A DNA stretch of 37,662 bases from M55B167 sp964406095 (GTDB lineage: Bacteria; Verrucomicrobiota; Kiritimatiellia; RFP12; UBA1067). The position numbers and the translations under genes are program-made. Where the stretch lies: positions 1 through 37,662 of the forward strand of contig CAYOQJ010000078.1 in the NCBI GenBank assembly GCA_964406095.1, given 5' to 3'. The notes under the pieces were generated by a model. That model had not been told where the DNA came from. It worked only from the letters and a program-made list of their open reading frames with translations, and made no database searches. Numbering within the stretch: position 1 is the stretch's first letter; each line of letters starts with the position of its first letter. Below are positions 7,329-16,144 of this stretch, piece by piece.

Positions 7329-8669
7329 TCATTGTGCGCTACCGGCTCTGATTACCCTCAGAATTTCATCACGCCGGGCCGTCATCAATTCCTTGCTACG
7401 CGCCTCCAGATTAAGGCGCACCAGCGGCTCCGTGTTGGAACAACGGACGTTGAACCACCAGTCATCAAACTCTACACTCACTCCATCCAGCTCAAATACC
7501 CGACCCTCTTTGCTGCTGTAAATAGATTTCAGGTTGCTTAGAATCTCCCGCGGATCGCACGCGACCTCGGAATTGATCTCACCGCTCTGATAATATTTTT
7601 TCAGTGGCGCAATCAGCTCAGAGAGTGGTTGTCCCGCCTGACTGACTATGTTGGCCAGGGCCAATATCGCCATTGCGGAACTTTCAGCCGTAAAGTTATC
7701 GCGGAAATAGTAGTGTCCGCTCAACTCTCCCGCAAAAATTGCATTATGATCACGCATTTGCTTCTTGATAAAAGCATGACCCACCCGACTCATCATAGCG
7801 GTACCGCCCACATCTTCAATCACCTCTCTCACAACACGACTGCTGCGCAGATCATAAAAGACAACTCCTTTTTCAGTGGAGAGAACATCCCGGGCAATCA
7901 GCGCGGTAGTCAAATCCATTGGAATAACCTCGCCCTTTTCATCAATAAATCCGGCACGGTCGGCATCGCCGTCATAGGCCACACCAAAAGCGTAATCACC
8001 GGCATGGACCATCTTGCGCAACTCATCAAGTGTCTCCACCTTGAGCGGATTGGCCTCGTGATTGGGAAAGACCCCGTCCGGTTGATCGAAAATTCCGTCA
8101 AACTCTATCACTCCCTCAAGAACCCGGTTCTCCCAGATGCCCATTCCGTTGGCGAAGTCAATCGCCACTTTGATCGGTTGTGCCAGATGCGCGCCGCGCT
8201 GCACATGCGCTTTATATTCCTCAAGAATATCGTGCTGCGTAATCGAACCGTGCCGCTCCGGTGGAGAGGCAAAACTCTTCCGAGCCACAATCTCTTCAAT
8301 TTCCATGATGCCGGTTGAACCGCTGATCGGCTCGGCATCCGCCCGACACAACTTGAACCCGTTCCAAGGTGCCGGGTTGTGAGAGGCGGTGATCATCACA
8401 GAACCATCGGCCCGCAATGTCCCGTTGGCATAGTAGGACATCGGTGTCGATGCCTCCCCGATGTCGATTACGTCGGCACCCTGCTCACAGATTCCCCGCG
8501 CCAATGCCCTGAATAAAGGTTCGGAGTGCGGACGTATATCGCGTGCCACGACAACCTTTTTCGCACCTGTCAAGGTTATGTAGGCCCGACCGATCTTGTA
8601 GGCCAGATCATCTGTCAACTGCTCGCCGTAAACTCCTCTGATGTCATAAGCCTTGAATATACCAGCCAT
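7329..8669 (-). CDS. Phosphomannomutase/phosphoglucomutase
   Basis: Moves phosphate between C6 and C1 of mannose or glucose, feeding nucleotide-sugar synthesis. I use the ATG at 8669 (MAGIFKAYDIRGVYG), which has GGAG seven bases upstream; a longer frame adds seven unlikely residues. The 446-residue protein has all four alpha-D-phosphohexomutase sites: phosphoserine loop TASHNPAPWNGF (Ser96), metal loop DGDADRAGF (Asp233, 235, 237), sugar loop GELSGHYYF (314-322) and phosphate-binding RCSNTEPLVRL (409-419). The GELSGH form is seen in enzymes acting on both mannose and glucose phosphates. It is the first gene of a two-gene operon with galK, which suggests that sugar-1-phosphates are made and interconverted together. 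Confidence 0.93.
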   Translation of the reverse strand: MAGIFKAYDIRGVYGEQLTDDLAYKIGRAYITLTGAKKVVVARDIRPHSEPLFRALARGICEQGADVIDIGEASTPMSYYANGTLRADGSVMITASHNPAPWNGFKLCRADAEPISGSTGIMEIEEIVARKSFASPPERHGSITQHDILEEYKAHVQRGAHLAQPIKVAIDFANGMGIWENRVLEGVIEFDGIFDQPDGVFPNHEANPLKVETLDELRKMVHAGDYAFGVAYDGDADRAGFIDEKGEVIPMDLTTALIARDVLSTEKGVVFYDLRSSRVVREVIEDVGGTAMMSRVGHAFIKKQMRDHNAIFAGELSGHYYFRDNFTAESSAMAILALANIVSQAGQPLSELIAPLKKYYQSGEINSEVACDPREILSNLKSIYSSKEGRVFELDGVSVEFDDWWFNVRCSNTEPLVRLNLEARSKELMTARRDEILRVIRAGSAQ

Positions 8670-8831
8670 TGTAAATCTCCATTCATGCAACCGACCTGCG
8701 GTCTGATTTAAAGTGGCATTCTATCCTATTTAAGCAGCCTGTTCAACCAACATCGCCGCTTTGCCACACCGGCAGTTGCGATTCAATTTAGTTCAAAAGA
8801 TGATGATTAATTTGTGTAAACAGATCGCGTT

Positions 8832-9572
8832 TCACAATCCCGTCATTTTTTCAACCAGCTTCAAGCAGATGCGGGCTGACATTTCAGCGGCCCGCGGCAG
8901 AAACGACTGGAAATCCAGGGCGTTCCCGCCGTGTTCGGGTACATCGCTGAGTGCTCTGAGAATGAGCCAGGGCACACCGAAACGGTGGCAGGCTTGCGCA
9001 ATTGCGCCGCCTTCCATTTCGACACACTGCACCTCGTTGTTGAAACGTGTTTTGATAGCTTTAATCTGTTCCGCCTGGTAGATAAAGGAATCCGCTGATC
9101 CGAGCAATCCCCGATGGTGACGCGGTGCAGAGTCCATCTCCGCGAGAACGGTTTCAAAATAGGTACGCAGCTTTGTGCAACTGGTAAAGCGTCCGGGGCT
9201 GCCGAGTATCTGACCGAAAGCGAATCCCAGCGGTGTCACATCGACATCGGTATACACCACTTCGTCTGGCACAACAAGGTCAAGAATGCGCTGATCCGGT
9301 TGCATTCCTCCGGCTGTGCCAGTGTTAATCACACAGATCGGATCAAAGTCAGAGAGTAACAGCGTCAGAGTACAGGCGGCGTTGACTTTGCCGACACCGG
9401 ACTCGGCGATAATCACCCGCTGTCCAGCCAGATCGGTTTCAAACATGCTGGTGTTATAGTGTTCATATCGGCGATGGCACGGGAAGAGATCAAGCAGGGC
9501 TTCGCGTTCCTGGCGCATTGCCGCGACTATTGCAATCGGTTTGTTGATGCTCGGTTTAGATTTCGCACTCAT
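8832..9572 (-). CDS. mtnN: 5'-methylthioadenosine/S-adenosylhomocysteine nucleosidase
   Basis: Cleaves adenine from MTA, SAH or related nucleosides, recycling waste from SAM-using reactions. The 246-residue protein has the nucleoside phosphorylase fold with SGVGKVNAA (58-66), INTGTAGGMQ (82-91), CVEMEGGAIAQA (183-194) and RALSD (206-210). The catalytic residues of the E. coli enzyme map to Glu22, Glu187 and Asp210. The N-terminus is about ten residues longer than usual. The ATG overlaps the stop of the upstream glycosidase gene in an ATGA, suggesting translational coupling. No clear Shine-Dalgarno sequence is seen, which fits coupling. A menaquinone-pathway futalosine or aminofutalosine hydrolase is a related alternative. 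Confidence 0.85.
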   Translation of the reverse strand: MSAKSKPSINKPIAIVAAMRQEREALLDLFPCHRRYEHYNTSMFETDLAGQRVIIAESGVGKVNAACTLTLLLSDFDPICVINTGTAGGMQPDQRILDLVVPDEVVYTDVDVTPLGFAFGQILGSPGRFTSCTKLRTYFETVLAEMDSAPRHHRGLLGSADSFIYQAEQIKAIKTRFNNEVQCVEMEGGAIAQACHRFGVPWLILRALSDVPEHGGNALDFQSFLPRAAEMSARICLKLVEKMTGL

Positions 9573-12500
9573 TTGACAATCACGCGTGGAATCAGCAGCA
9601 CATCACCCAGCAGTCCAGATGAGCGCAGAGGTGTGTTTTTATCGACCATTCTGCTGGTGGTGAACGAAACTCTTTCGGGTTGGGGCCGCTGCTGATTCTT
9701 GACAACCCAATCCGGCCACTCTGCGACCTGCCCGTTCTTGTCGGCACCGGTGTCATCTGGCAGTTGAGCGTCGCCGATGAAGCGGTTGAACCATTTATTA
9801 GCCACCTGTATTTCAAGCTGATTCGTTCCTTGGATGAGCGCATCTGTTATTTCCACTCTGAAAGGCGCATGCCACAGGATGCCCAGTTTCTCCCCGTTGA
9901 TACGCACGGAGGCGATCTCTTTAACTTTACCGAGGTCGAGGAAAACCTGCATGTTGTCGGTCGCATAATTCCAGTCAAAATTCCGGCGGTAGCGAGCTGT
10001 TCCGCTATAGTAGCGGATCAGCTCGTCATCGCAATCTTTCCAGTCAATGAGTGTCTGCCACTGTACGGTGCGGCGCATATCGTGACGTTGTTCAAACTCG
10101 ATTTGCCATTGTCCATCGGTCAATGAAACCGGACGGGCGACCGATTCAATCAGCCACTCTTTCTCGGTTATATCGGCGAGAACGGCGGTGTAACGTCCCG
10201 GAACTGGAGCGAAGAGAGAGAGAGTACCCTTATTGTCGTTCAGGATTTCCGGTGAAATCAGCGTGAAGACCCCGGTTGCCGCGGCACTGATTTTTGCTAT
10301 TTCATTCTCATCCAAAGCATGTTCTGTGTTTGTAAATCCTCTTAATTCCCCGGTAAAGATTTCAGTTGTGGGCTTAGAGCAGTGTACAACCTGGCCTGAT
10401 GCGATGCCCTGTTTGACGAGCTTGCCGTTCACATACAGGCGTGGGATTCCATCTTTATAGACAACCGCTATATGATTTTCACCGATCAGCGGGGCGGGGG
10501 CTTGCCAAACTAACACCGGTGGCATGTTATTGCTCCAGTGTTCCAGCACCACAATTCCGTTGATGCCGACCGAGATACCGGCACCGGAGTGGTTGTCGCC
10601 CCACTGATTACCGTGAATCGGCATGGCGACGAAATTCTGTCCTTTGTTACTGACGCCAGAGGGGCACTGTTCAGGCAGAGTGATGGTTTTGTCGGTTGAC
10701 ACAAAGGCGCTCATTGTGAAAGTGCTGTTATGCTGATCGATAACAGTCTGCTGTGAGGTGGGTGCGGGGGTGCAGTCGATAATCGGTTCGTGGTTGTATT
10801 TCAAGGTGCTGACCATTTCGAATCGGGGTTTGTTCTGTTTGCGGAAGAGCACGAAAACAGATTCGGTGGCTCCGAGTTGCAACGGTACACAGAGACCTTC
10901 GTCGAGTTGTTTATAGATGGCCGGTGCGGTACTGCTGCCATCTTCGGGACACCATAGTTCCGGCGCGCAATCTGTGACGCGAAAGACCGGGTTGAAGCGG
11001 ACGGCACTGCTTTCGCTTTGATTGCTGACAAAGTAGATGTCGATATCATCGGTTGCGCGGTGGGTCCAGAGAACATCGCGACCTGCTCCGCGCACATCCG
11101 GCGCCAGTTGCAGCCGCTTGAAAACTTCATCGAGTGAGTGACCGCGGAAGACGCGACCTCGGCCAACTTGGCGCTCACATTTAGCTGGCGGATTGGTGCC
11201 CCACAGCTCTGCGGCTGATCTGCGCACCTGCTGGTCGCATTCGGGGTAATTCTGCAAACTGGGTGAGCGCGATGGTGGATCGCCCAGCAGGGTTAGGCCA
11301 TTTTTCACGAATTGGCCGATGCGTTCGAGCAGTTCGGGGGTCATGGTTTCGCATGGTGGCAGCACCAGTACGCGGTAGCTCTGACCGTGCGGTAAGGTTA
11401 TGCGTCCGTCACGACATGTGGCCGATGAGAGCAAAATTTCGCGATTGATAAAATCATAATCATATCCGTCGGGCAGGGCTGGTTCAAGCAGCCCGTTCAT
11501 GCGCGGGGTGTCCTCACCGAAGAAGTAAGCGATGTCAGCCACATGGTTGCCTTGCTGTAGCAGGTAACAGCAGCGTCGCAGATAATCGGTCCAGCCCTTG
11601 CCGAAATCGGCGAACCAGGTTGAATGGCGGTTGAAGTCTGTGCCGAACCAGGGGACAATGCCGGGTGCCGCGTTGTAGGGTTGGTGGGTATAGAGGTGCA
11701 GTACAAAGTGGTTTATGCCGACTGCCATACACCAGTCTCCGCGGGTTTTGATGTTTGAAGGCACCTGCACAAAATTTTTATTGGAGGTGAAGGCTTCGGC
11801 GGAGACAACCCGTTTGCCGTAAACATTGGCTGTCGAACTTGCTAGACGGCACTCCACATCGCCCAATGTGTTCCACAGCCAGTATTCGCCGCCGATGTCG
11901 TCACTGGCACCGCCGTACTGCAGTGATTCGCCGGGGAAACCCCAGTGGCCGTAATTTTCCAGCCAGGTGCGTATGCCGTGGCGGTTGGCCGCTTCTTTGA
12001 GGCCGCCGACATAATTCTCGGCGATCATATCTGCGATCAGCCGGCGCCAGTCACGCAGAAAACGGTCGCTCTGTTCACGGCTGCCGACAACGCGGCCATT
12101 GACAACTGCCAGCCATGGAATCGGATTGTAACCGAAACGTTTTTCAAAGAAAGATGCCATCCCGTCGGTCCAGTTTTGTGGCCCGACCTCATAGCTGTCG
12201 AGGGTGATATGCTGGAAACCCCTGCGTTGTTCGGGCGGTATGAGCTGTAGGAATCGGCCGATCATGCCGTCGAAGTGGGTTTGGATGGCGGCTTTGCTCA
12301 TTTTATCGCACTCCAGACCTTGCGCCTGCGGCGGGGTGGGACCGCACATCATGCCGGTGGTGGCCATATTAAAGCGTTCGATAATCCAGTCGGAACCTGC
12401 GGGCACCTGCCACTGCAGAGAACCATCAGCCTGCATTTTATCGCTTAAAATCACAACCCTTTCGATATCGACTGCTGTACCGTCACTGTTTTCCGGCATC

Positions 12501-13495
12501 GCAGGCCAGACGAAGGCATCCACTGGCGGAACTGGTTCAGGATACATTCTGCCGAGTTGTTTTTCTGCGATAAAATCAATGCGGGCCGCAGGGGAGAGGT
12601 GCATGGCATGCAGTGTCGGCGGCACTTCAATTCGGGTGAAGGAGAGCCGGATTACGGCAGTTGATGTCGGTTGAAATGAAAGCTCGAAGGGTGCCTGCAC
12701 CAAAGGCCCCATCGCATCCTTGAGATTGGTGCGGAAGATTTTAAAATCCCGCAATTTAACGGATTTGCCGGAATCGATTGATTCGATGGTGCCGGACAGT
12801 TTAGCGCGTGAGCCGCCGAAATCGAGAGTGAGATGTTGTAGTTTACGGGGGCGGTCAAAGGTTAATTCAATGGAGAAAGGTTTGGTTTTAAATTTAGCCC
12901 GGCCGCGGCCTTGCAGAGCGAGTTTGGTGAGAGCCTGATCTCCATTGGAGGCTTTTGCTTTTATGGGTTTGGCGATCACGTCGTCGTGTGCCGGCGTTGG
13001 ATAGGCGATCACCGCCACATCCTGTAGGGCTTTTTCGTGTTTTGCAAGATTGCCGCTGAATGCCGTGCCGCCTTTGACGCGGGTCTCCGTGCTGACCAGA
13101 TAGCGCATGCTCTGCTCAGGACTCATCCAAGGTCCGCCGGATTGGCTCCATCCCGGCCCGTTGAACATTCCCACGCGTATGCCGATACGCTCGCCTTCGG
13201 TAACTGCGAAGCAGACCAGCTCCCACCATCTGGGGCTTAAAATCGGCACTTTGCCCTCTGGCAGACCGGCACTGACCACATGTCCGATAAAAACTTCCCC
13301 TATGCCCACGGCGCGCATGGCCTCCAGGTCTTTGGTGATGCCCTCGGCGCTGGCGTTATTATTTATCCAGTACCAGTACATGTATGGCTTGGTTGAATCC
13401 GGCGGTGTTAAAAAACTTCTTTGAAGAGCGTCCATCGCCTGCAGGTTGAAACCCAGACACGCCAGCAACAGGCAGAGATACTTTATATACTTCAT
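9569..13495 (-). CDS. Secreted GH106-like glycoside hydrolase (alpha-L-rhamnosidase type) with LamG-like insert
   Basis: A very large (1308 aa) exported glycosidase, probably acting on rhamnose-containing polysaccharides. I start at the ATG at 13495, six bases after GGAG; a frame four codons longer exists. A signal peptide (KYIKYLCLLLACLGFNLQA) comes first. The catalytic part opens with KPYMYWYWINNNASAEGIT, characteristic of the GH106-like family. Probable catalytic acids are Glu436 in LDSYEVGPQNW and Glu567 in VVSAEAFTS, by analogy with Bacteroides GH106. Residues ~925-1080 look like an inserted concanavalin-type (LamG) module (GENHIAVVYKDGIPRLYVNG). The final ~160 residues are a GH2-type sugar-binding jelly roll (LDLGKVKEIASVRINGEKLG). 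Neither activity nor substrate can be proven from sequence. It is coupled to mtnN downstream. Confidence 0.85.
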   Translation of the reverse strand: MKYIKYLCLLLACLGFNLQAMDALQRSFLTPPDSTKPYMYWYWINNNASAEGITKDLEAMRAVGIGEVFIGHVVSAGLPEGKVPILSPRWWELVCFAVTEGERIGIRVGMFNGPGWSQSGGPWMSPEQSMRYLVSTETRVKGGTAFSGNLAKHEKALQDVAVIAYPTPAHDDVIAKPIKAKASNGDQALTKLALQGRGRAKFKTKPFSIELTFDRPRKLQHLTLDFGGSRAKLSGTIESIDSGKSVKLRDFKIFRTNLKDAMGPLVQAPFELSFQPTSTAVIRLSFTRIEVPPTLHAMHLSPAARIDFIAEKQLGRMYPEPVPPVDAFVWPAMPENSDGTAVDIERVVILSDKMQADGSLQWQVPAGSDWIIERFNMATTGMMCGPTPPQAQGLECDKMSKAAIQTHFDGMIGRFLQLIPPEQRRGFQHITLDSYEVGPQNWTDGMASFFEKRFGYNPIPWLAVVNGRVVGSREQSDRFLRDWRRLIADMIAENYVGGLKEAANRHGIRTWLENYGHWGFPGESLQYGGASDDIGGEYWLWNTLGDVECRLASSTANVYGKRVVSAEAFTSNKNFVQVPSNIKTRGDWCMAVGINHFVLHLYTHQPYNAAPGIVPWFGTDFNRHSTWFADFGKGWTDYLRRCCYLLQQGNHVADIAYFFGEDTPRMNGLLEPALPDGYDYDFINREILLSSATCRDGRITLPHGQSYRVLVLPPCETMTPELLERIGQFVKNGLTLLGDPPSRSPSLQNYPECDQQVRRSAAELWGTNPPAKCERQVGRGRVFRGHSLDEVFKRLQLAPDVRGAGRDVLWTHRATDDIDIYFVSNQSESSAVRFNPVFRVTDCAPELWCPEDGSSTAPAIYKQLDEGLCVPLQLGATESVFVLFRKQNKPRFEMVSTLKYNHEPIIDCTPAPTSQQTVIDQHNSTFTMSAFVSTDKTITLPEQCPSGVSNKGQNFVAMPIHGNQWGDNHSGAGISVGINGIVVLEHWSNNMPPVLVWQAPAPLIGENHIAVVYKDGIPRLYVNGKLVKQGIASGQVVHCSKPTTEIFTGELRGFTNTEHALDENEIAKISAAATGVFTLISPEILNDNKGTLSLFAPVPGRYTAVLADITEKEWLIESVARPVSLTDGQWQIEFEQRHDMRRTVQWQTLIDWKDCDDELIRYYSGTARYRRNFDWNYATDNMQVFLDLGKVKEIASVRINGEKLGILWHAPFRVEITDALIQGTNQLEIQVANKWFNRFIGDAQLPDDTGADKNGQVAEWPDWVVKNQQRPQPERVSFTTSRMVDKNTPLRSSGLLGDVLLIPRVIVK

Positions 13496-13731
13496 GCGAT
13501 TCTCCATTCAGTCAAAAATCCGGTACTTTTTACCGCTCTCTATTCTCTCAACTCCGGCACGGAAAAACAAGCAATTAAAAGAATTCGGTTGCAGCCCAAG
13601 AGTGCTGTGCTATTATAAAAACCTTCAGCATCCTGCAGGGAGTACCTTCCGTTAGGTGTATAGCTACAATGGGTACTGATTTTAAGCGGTGAAGATTGTT
13701 TTTAACCCCGGATAAGTGTGATGGAGGGAAG

Positions 13732-14145
13732 ATGAGTAAAGAGTTGGAAGAGGGCCGCCAGCTGACGCTGGATTTTGAAAAGATCGCCAAGATTGCGGAA
13801 AACTGCAGTGATGTCATTCCGGTTGCAGTGCAGAACGCCGATACCGGGGAGGTCATACTAGTGGCCTACACCAACGAAACTGCGATGAAAAAAGCCTTTG
13901 CCGAGCGTATGCTGGTTTTGTGGAGCACATCACGCAGAGAGCTTTGGGAAAAAGGCAAAAGTTCCGGTGAGAGCTTCGACCTTCTGGAGGCGCGGGTGAA
14001 TTGTGAGCAAAACTCACTACTCTATATTGTGCGCCCAAGGCGCGGCAACATCTGCCATACAAAAAACCGGAATGGGCAGCCGCGTAACTGCTACTATCGT
14101 CGCATAGATATGAATACCGGTGAACTTGAGAATCTGGACCCTTGA
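13732..14145 (+). CDS. hisI: Phosphoribosyl-AMP cyclohydrolase-like protein
   Basis: HisI opens the purine ring of phosphoribosyl-AMP in histidine synthesis. I start at the ATG at 13732, just after GGAGGG. The 137-residue protein has the family core: VILVAYTNETAMKKAF (41-56), WSTSRRELWEKGKSSGESF (64-82) and the zinc cysteines Cys91, Cys108 (in CHT) and Cys120 (in NCYYRR). The canonical magnesium-binding DCDxD is N90-C91-E92-Q93-N94 here, so the zinc ligands are kept but the metal-binding aspartates are not. No hisE domain is fused and no other his gene is nearby. It could be a divergent working HisI or a relative with another substrate. Its stop overlaps the TTG start of the next gene. Confidence 0.78.
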   Translation: MSKELEEGRQLTLDFEKIAKIAENCSDVIPVAVQNADTGEVILVAYTNETAMKKAFAERMLVLWSTSRRELWEKGKSSGESFDLLEARVNCEQNSLLYIVRPRRGNICHTKNRNGQPRNCYYRRIDMNTGELENLDP

Positions 14146-14855
14146 AATACCGTTGCCCATACTGCCAGAAAATTATAGCAAAGTTGCGCGAATCAAAGTG
14201 TCCGCACTGCGGACGTTACATGGCGATCAACCTGCCGATACTGGATAGCGATACCGCGCGGGCTCTGGGAGAAAAACATCGTATGCGCCATCGTGCGCTG
14301 GAGCGCATCCACAAGCAGTATGAACGTAGCAGACAGGAGTTGGAAGGTGCTTTTGTTCCGTCAGTGTTACGTAATCCGACCTTTTATTTCGGGGTAATGT
14401 TTGTGCTTGCGCTGATAGGGATGTTGCTTTTCGGAGCAGCAGACCGCTCGGTCAGTCGTAACCGGGAGTCACGTGTTCAAAGGGCGATGCGACATGTGGA
14501 TGTGCTGGCGGAAGCTCTGGGGCGCTACCGTTTTCACGTTGGGCACTACCCATCCGCGACGCAGGGGCTGGCCGCACTGGTGCGTGATCCGGGAGAGGAA
14601 CAATGGGATGGTCCATACATCAGCCATCTGCGTGGTGATCCTTGGGGTATCCCCTTTGTTTATGAGCCACGTGAAGGTGCAAATCCGCTTCTACTTTCAT
14701 CCGGTCCGGATGGAAAACCGGGCACATCTGACGACATACATCCGGAACTTGAACGTTTTGATCCGGGAACAGAGTGGACCAACGGATGGGTCAGTGCCTA
14801 CAAGAGGCTACCGGGAATCACCGTTCTGCAGAGTGACCCGCAACAAAAACAGTAG
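14142..14855 (+). CDS. Zinc-ribbon membrane protein with GspG-like (pseudopilin) domain
   Basis: Unknown function. The start is a TTG at 14142 overlapping the hisI stop (TTGA); later starts would cut the zinc ribbon, so I trust it. Residues 1-25 form a four-cysteine zinc ribbon (Cys5, Cys8, Cys20, Cys23: CPYC and CPHC). A charged helical segment follows, then one membrane helix at about 80-99 (FYFGVMFVLALIGMLLFG). Residues ~112-205 resemble the soluble C-terminal part of type II secretion major pseudopilins: LAEALGRYRFHVGHYPSATQ, a DPWG turn, and LLLSSGPDGKPGTSDDI, the calcium-loop region. There is no prepilin leader or cleavage site, so it is not itself a standard pseudopilin. The ribbon would be cytoplasmic and the GspG-like part periplasmic. 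Confidence 0.75.
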   Translation: MKYRCPYCQKIIAKLRESKCPHCGRYMAINLPILDSDTARALGEKHRMRHRALERIHKQYERSRQELEGAFVPSVLRNPTFYFGVMFVLALIGMLLFGAADRSVSRNRESRVQRAMRHVDVLAEALGRYRFHVGHYPSATQGLAALVRDPGEEQWDGPYISHLRGDPWGIPFVYEPREGANPLLLSSGPDGKPGTSDDIHPELERFDPGTEWTNGWVSAYKRLPGITVLQSDPQQKQ

Positions 14856-14878
14856 CGGACGGTGGAATCAGCACTGTA

Positions 14879-15979
14879 TCAGATATTGAATAAAAAGTGC
14901 ATCACGTCGCCGTCCTGCACCTCGTAATCCTTGCCTTCGACCCTCATTACACCGGCGGCCTTGGCCCCGGTTTCGCCATTGTGCATGATGTAGTCGGCAT
15001 ATTTAATGACCTCGGCGCGGATGAAACCGCGTTCGAAATCGGTATGTATCACCGCGGCACAGCGTGGTGCTTTCCATCCGCGATGAAAGGTCCAGGCCCG
15101 CACCTCTTTGGGTCCAGCGGTAAAGTAACTCGCCAGTCCAAGTGTATGGTAGGCCATGCGGGCGGTCTGTTCCAGTCCGCTCTCAGTTAGATTATACGAG
15201 GAAAGAAAATCGCTTCTTTCCTCATCCGAAAGGCCGGCCAGTTCACTCTCCATTTTAGCCGAGATCGTGACGACATCGCAGCCGCGCTCTTGGGCGAAAA
15301 CACCGATTTTGTTGACAAAATCTGACGGATTGTCGAGTTCGTCTTCGTCGATGTTGGCACAATAGATGACCGGTTTGGCGGTCAGGAACTGACTCTCTTT
15401 CAGTGTGGTTCCAATCGGGTTGCCGACTTCATATCTGAATGTACGTACGGGATGACCACGATTGATATGTGCCAGCAGAACCTCCATCGCATCGACCTCT
15501 TTGCGCAACTCTTTGTCGGCACGTGCCTGTTTTCCGTAGCGTTCGATGCGTTTTTCAAGTGCCTGCATATCAGCCAGCAGTAATTCGGTTTCGATGATCT
15601 CGATATCCCGTAGCGGATCGATTCCGCCCTCCACATGCACCACATCGTCATCGGTAAAGCTGCGTACCACATGCAAAATCGCATCGACCTCACGGATGTT
15701 AGCCAGAAACTTATTGCCCAAACCCTCGCCTTGACTGGCTCCGCGTACAAGCCCGGCGATATCGATGAATTCAACAGTAGCCCGTGTAATCTTTTCCGGT
15801 CGGGCAATCGCGGCAAGTTTGTCAAGCCGCTCGTCAGAGAGGGGTACGTGCGCCTTGTTAGGCTCGATTGTACAGAATGGATAGTTGGCCGACTCCGCGT
15901 TCTGTGCGCGTGTCAGAGCATTGAAGAGGGTTGATTTGCCGACATTCGGCAGCCCGACGATTCCGACACCAAGTCCCAT
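14879..15979 (-). CDS. ychF: Ribosome-associated ATPase YchF
   Basis: Obg-family P-loop protein that prefers ATP over GTP and binds ribosomes; linked to stress and translation quality in other bacteria. The 366 residues match the family. The P-loop is GLPNVGKST (9-17), the switch region is DIAGLVRGASQGEGLGNKFL near 73-92, and the C-terminal TGS-like domain ends in YEVQDGDVMHFLFNI. These are near-invariant YchF motifs. It converges with the hisI pair across 23 bases. The glycosyltransferase gene ends 165 bases upstream in the same direction, so joint transcription is possible. Confidence 0.97.
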   Translation of the reverse strand: MGLGVGIVGLPNVGKSTLFNALTRAQNAESANYPFCTIEPNKAHVPLSDERLDKLAAIARPEKITRATVEFIDIAGLVRGASQGEGLGNKFLANIREVDAILHVVRSFTDDDVVHVEGGIDPLRDIEIIETELLLADMQALEKRIERYGKQARADKELRKEVDAMEVLLAHINRGHPVRTFRYEVGNPIGTTLKESQFLTAKPVIYCANIDEDELDNPSDFVNKIGVFAQERGCDVVTISAKMESELAGLSDEERSDFLSSYNLTESGLEQTARMAYHTLGLASYFTAGPKEVRAWTFHRGWKAPRCAAVIHTDFERGFIRAEVIKYADYIMHNGETGAKAAGVMRVEGKDYEVQDGDVMHFLFNI

Positions 15980-16144
15980 AATAAATCTCCATAAAATTAA
16001 GTGCTGAACTCCGTGCTGTCATAAGCGACTTCCAGTTCGCTTTCTTCAGTTGTCTGATCTGCGGAGCACATATGTTGTTATCTGGCTTGAAGCGGAAAGT
16101 ATAGCAAAACAAAGTAACACCGACAATTTCAGGCAGCGGTGCGG

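Noticed and set aside
7629..8318. A 229-codon frame opposite the phosphomutase gene
   Set aside because: It is antisense to a gene with all family motifs, and its translation shows no recognisable domain.
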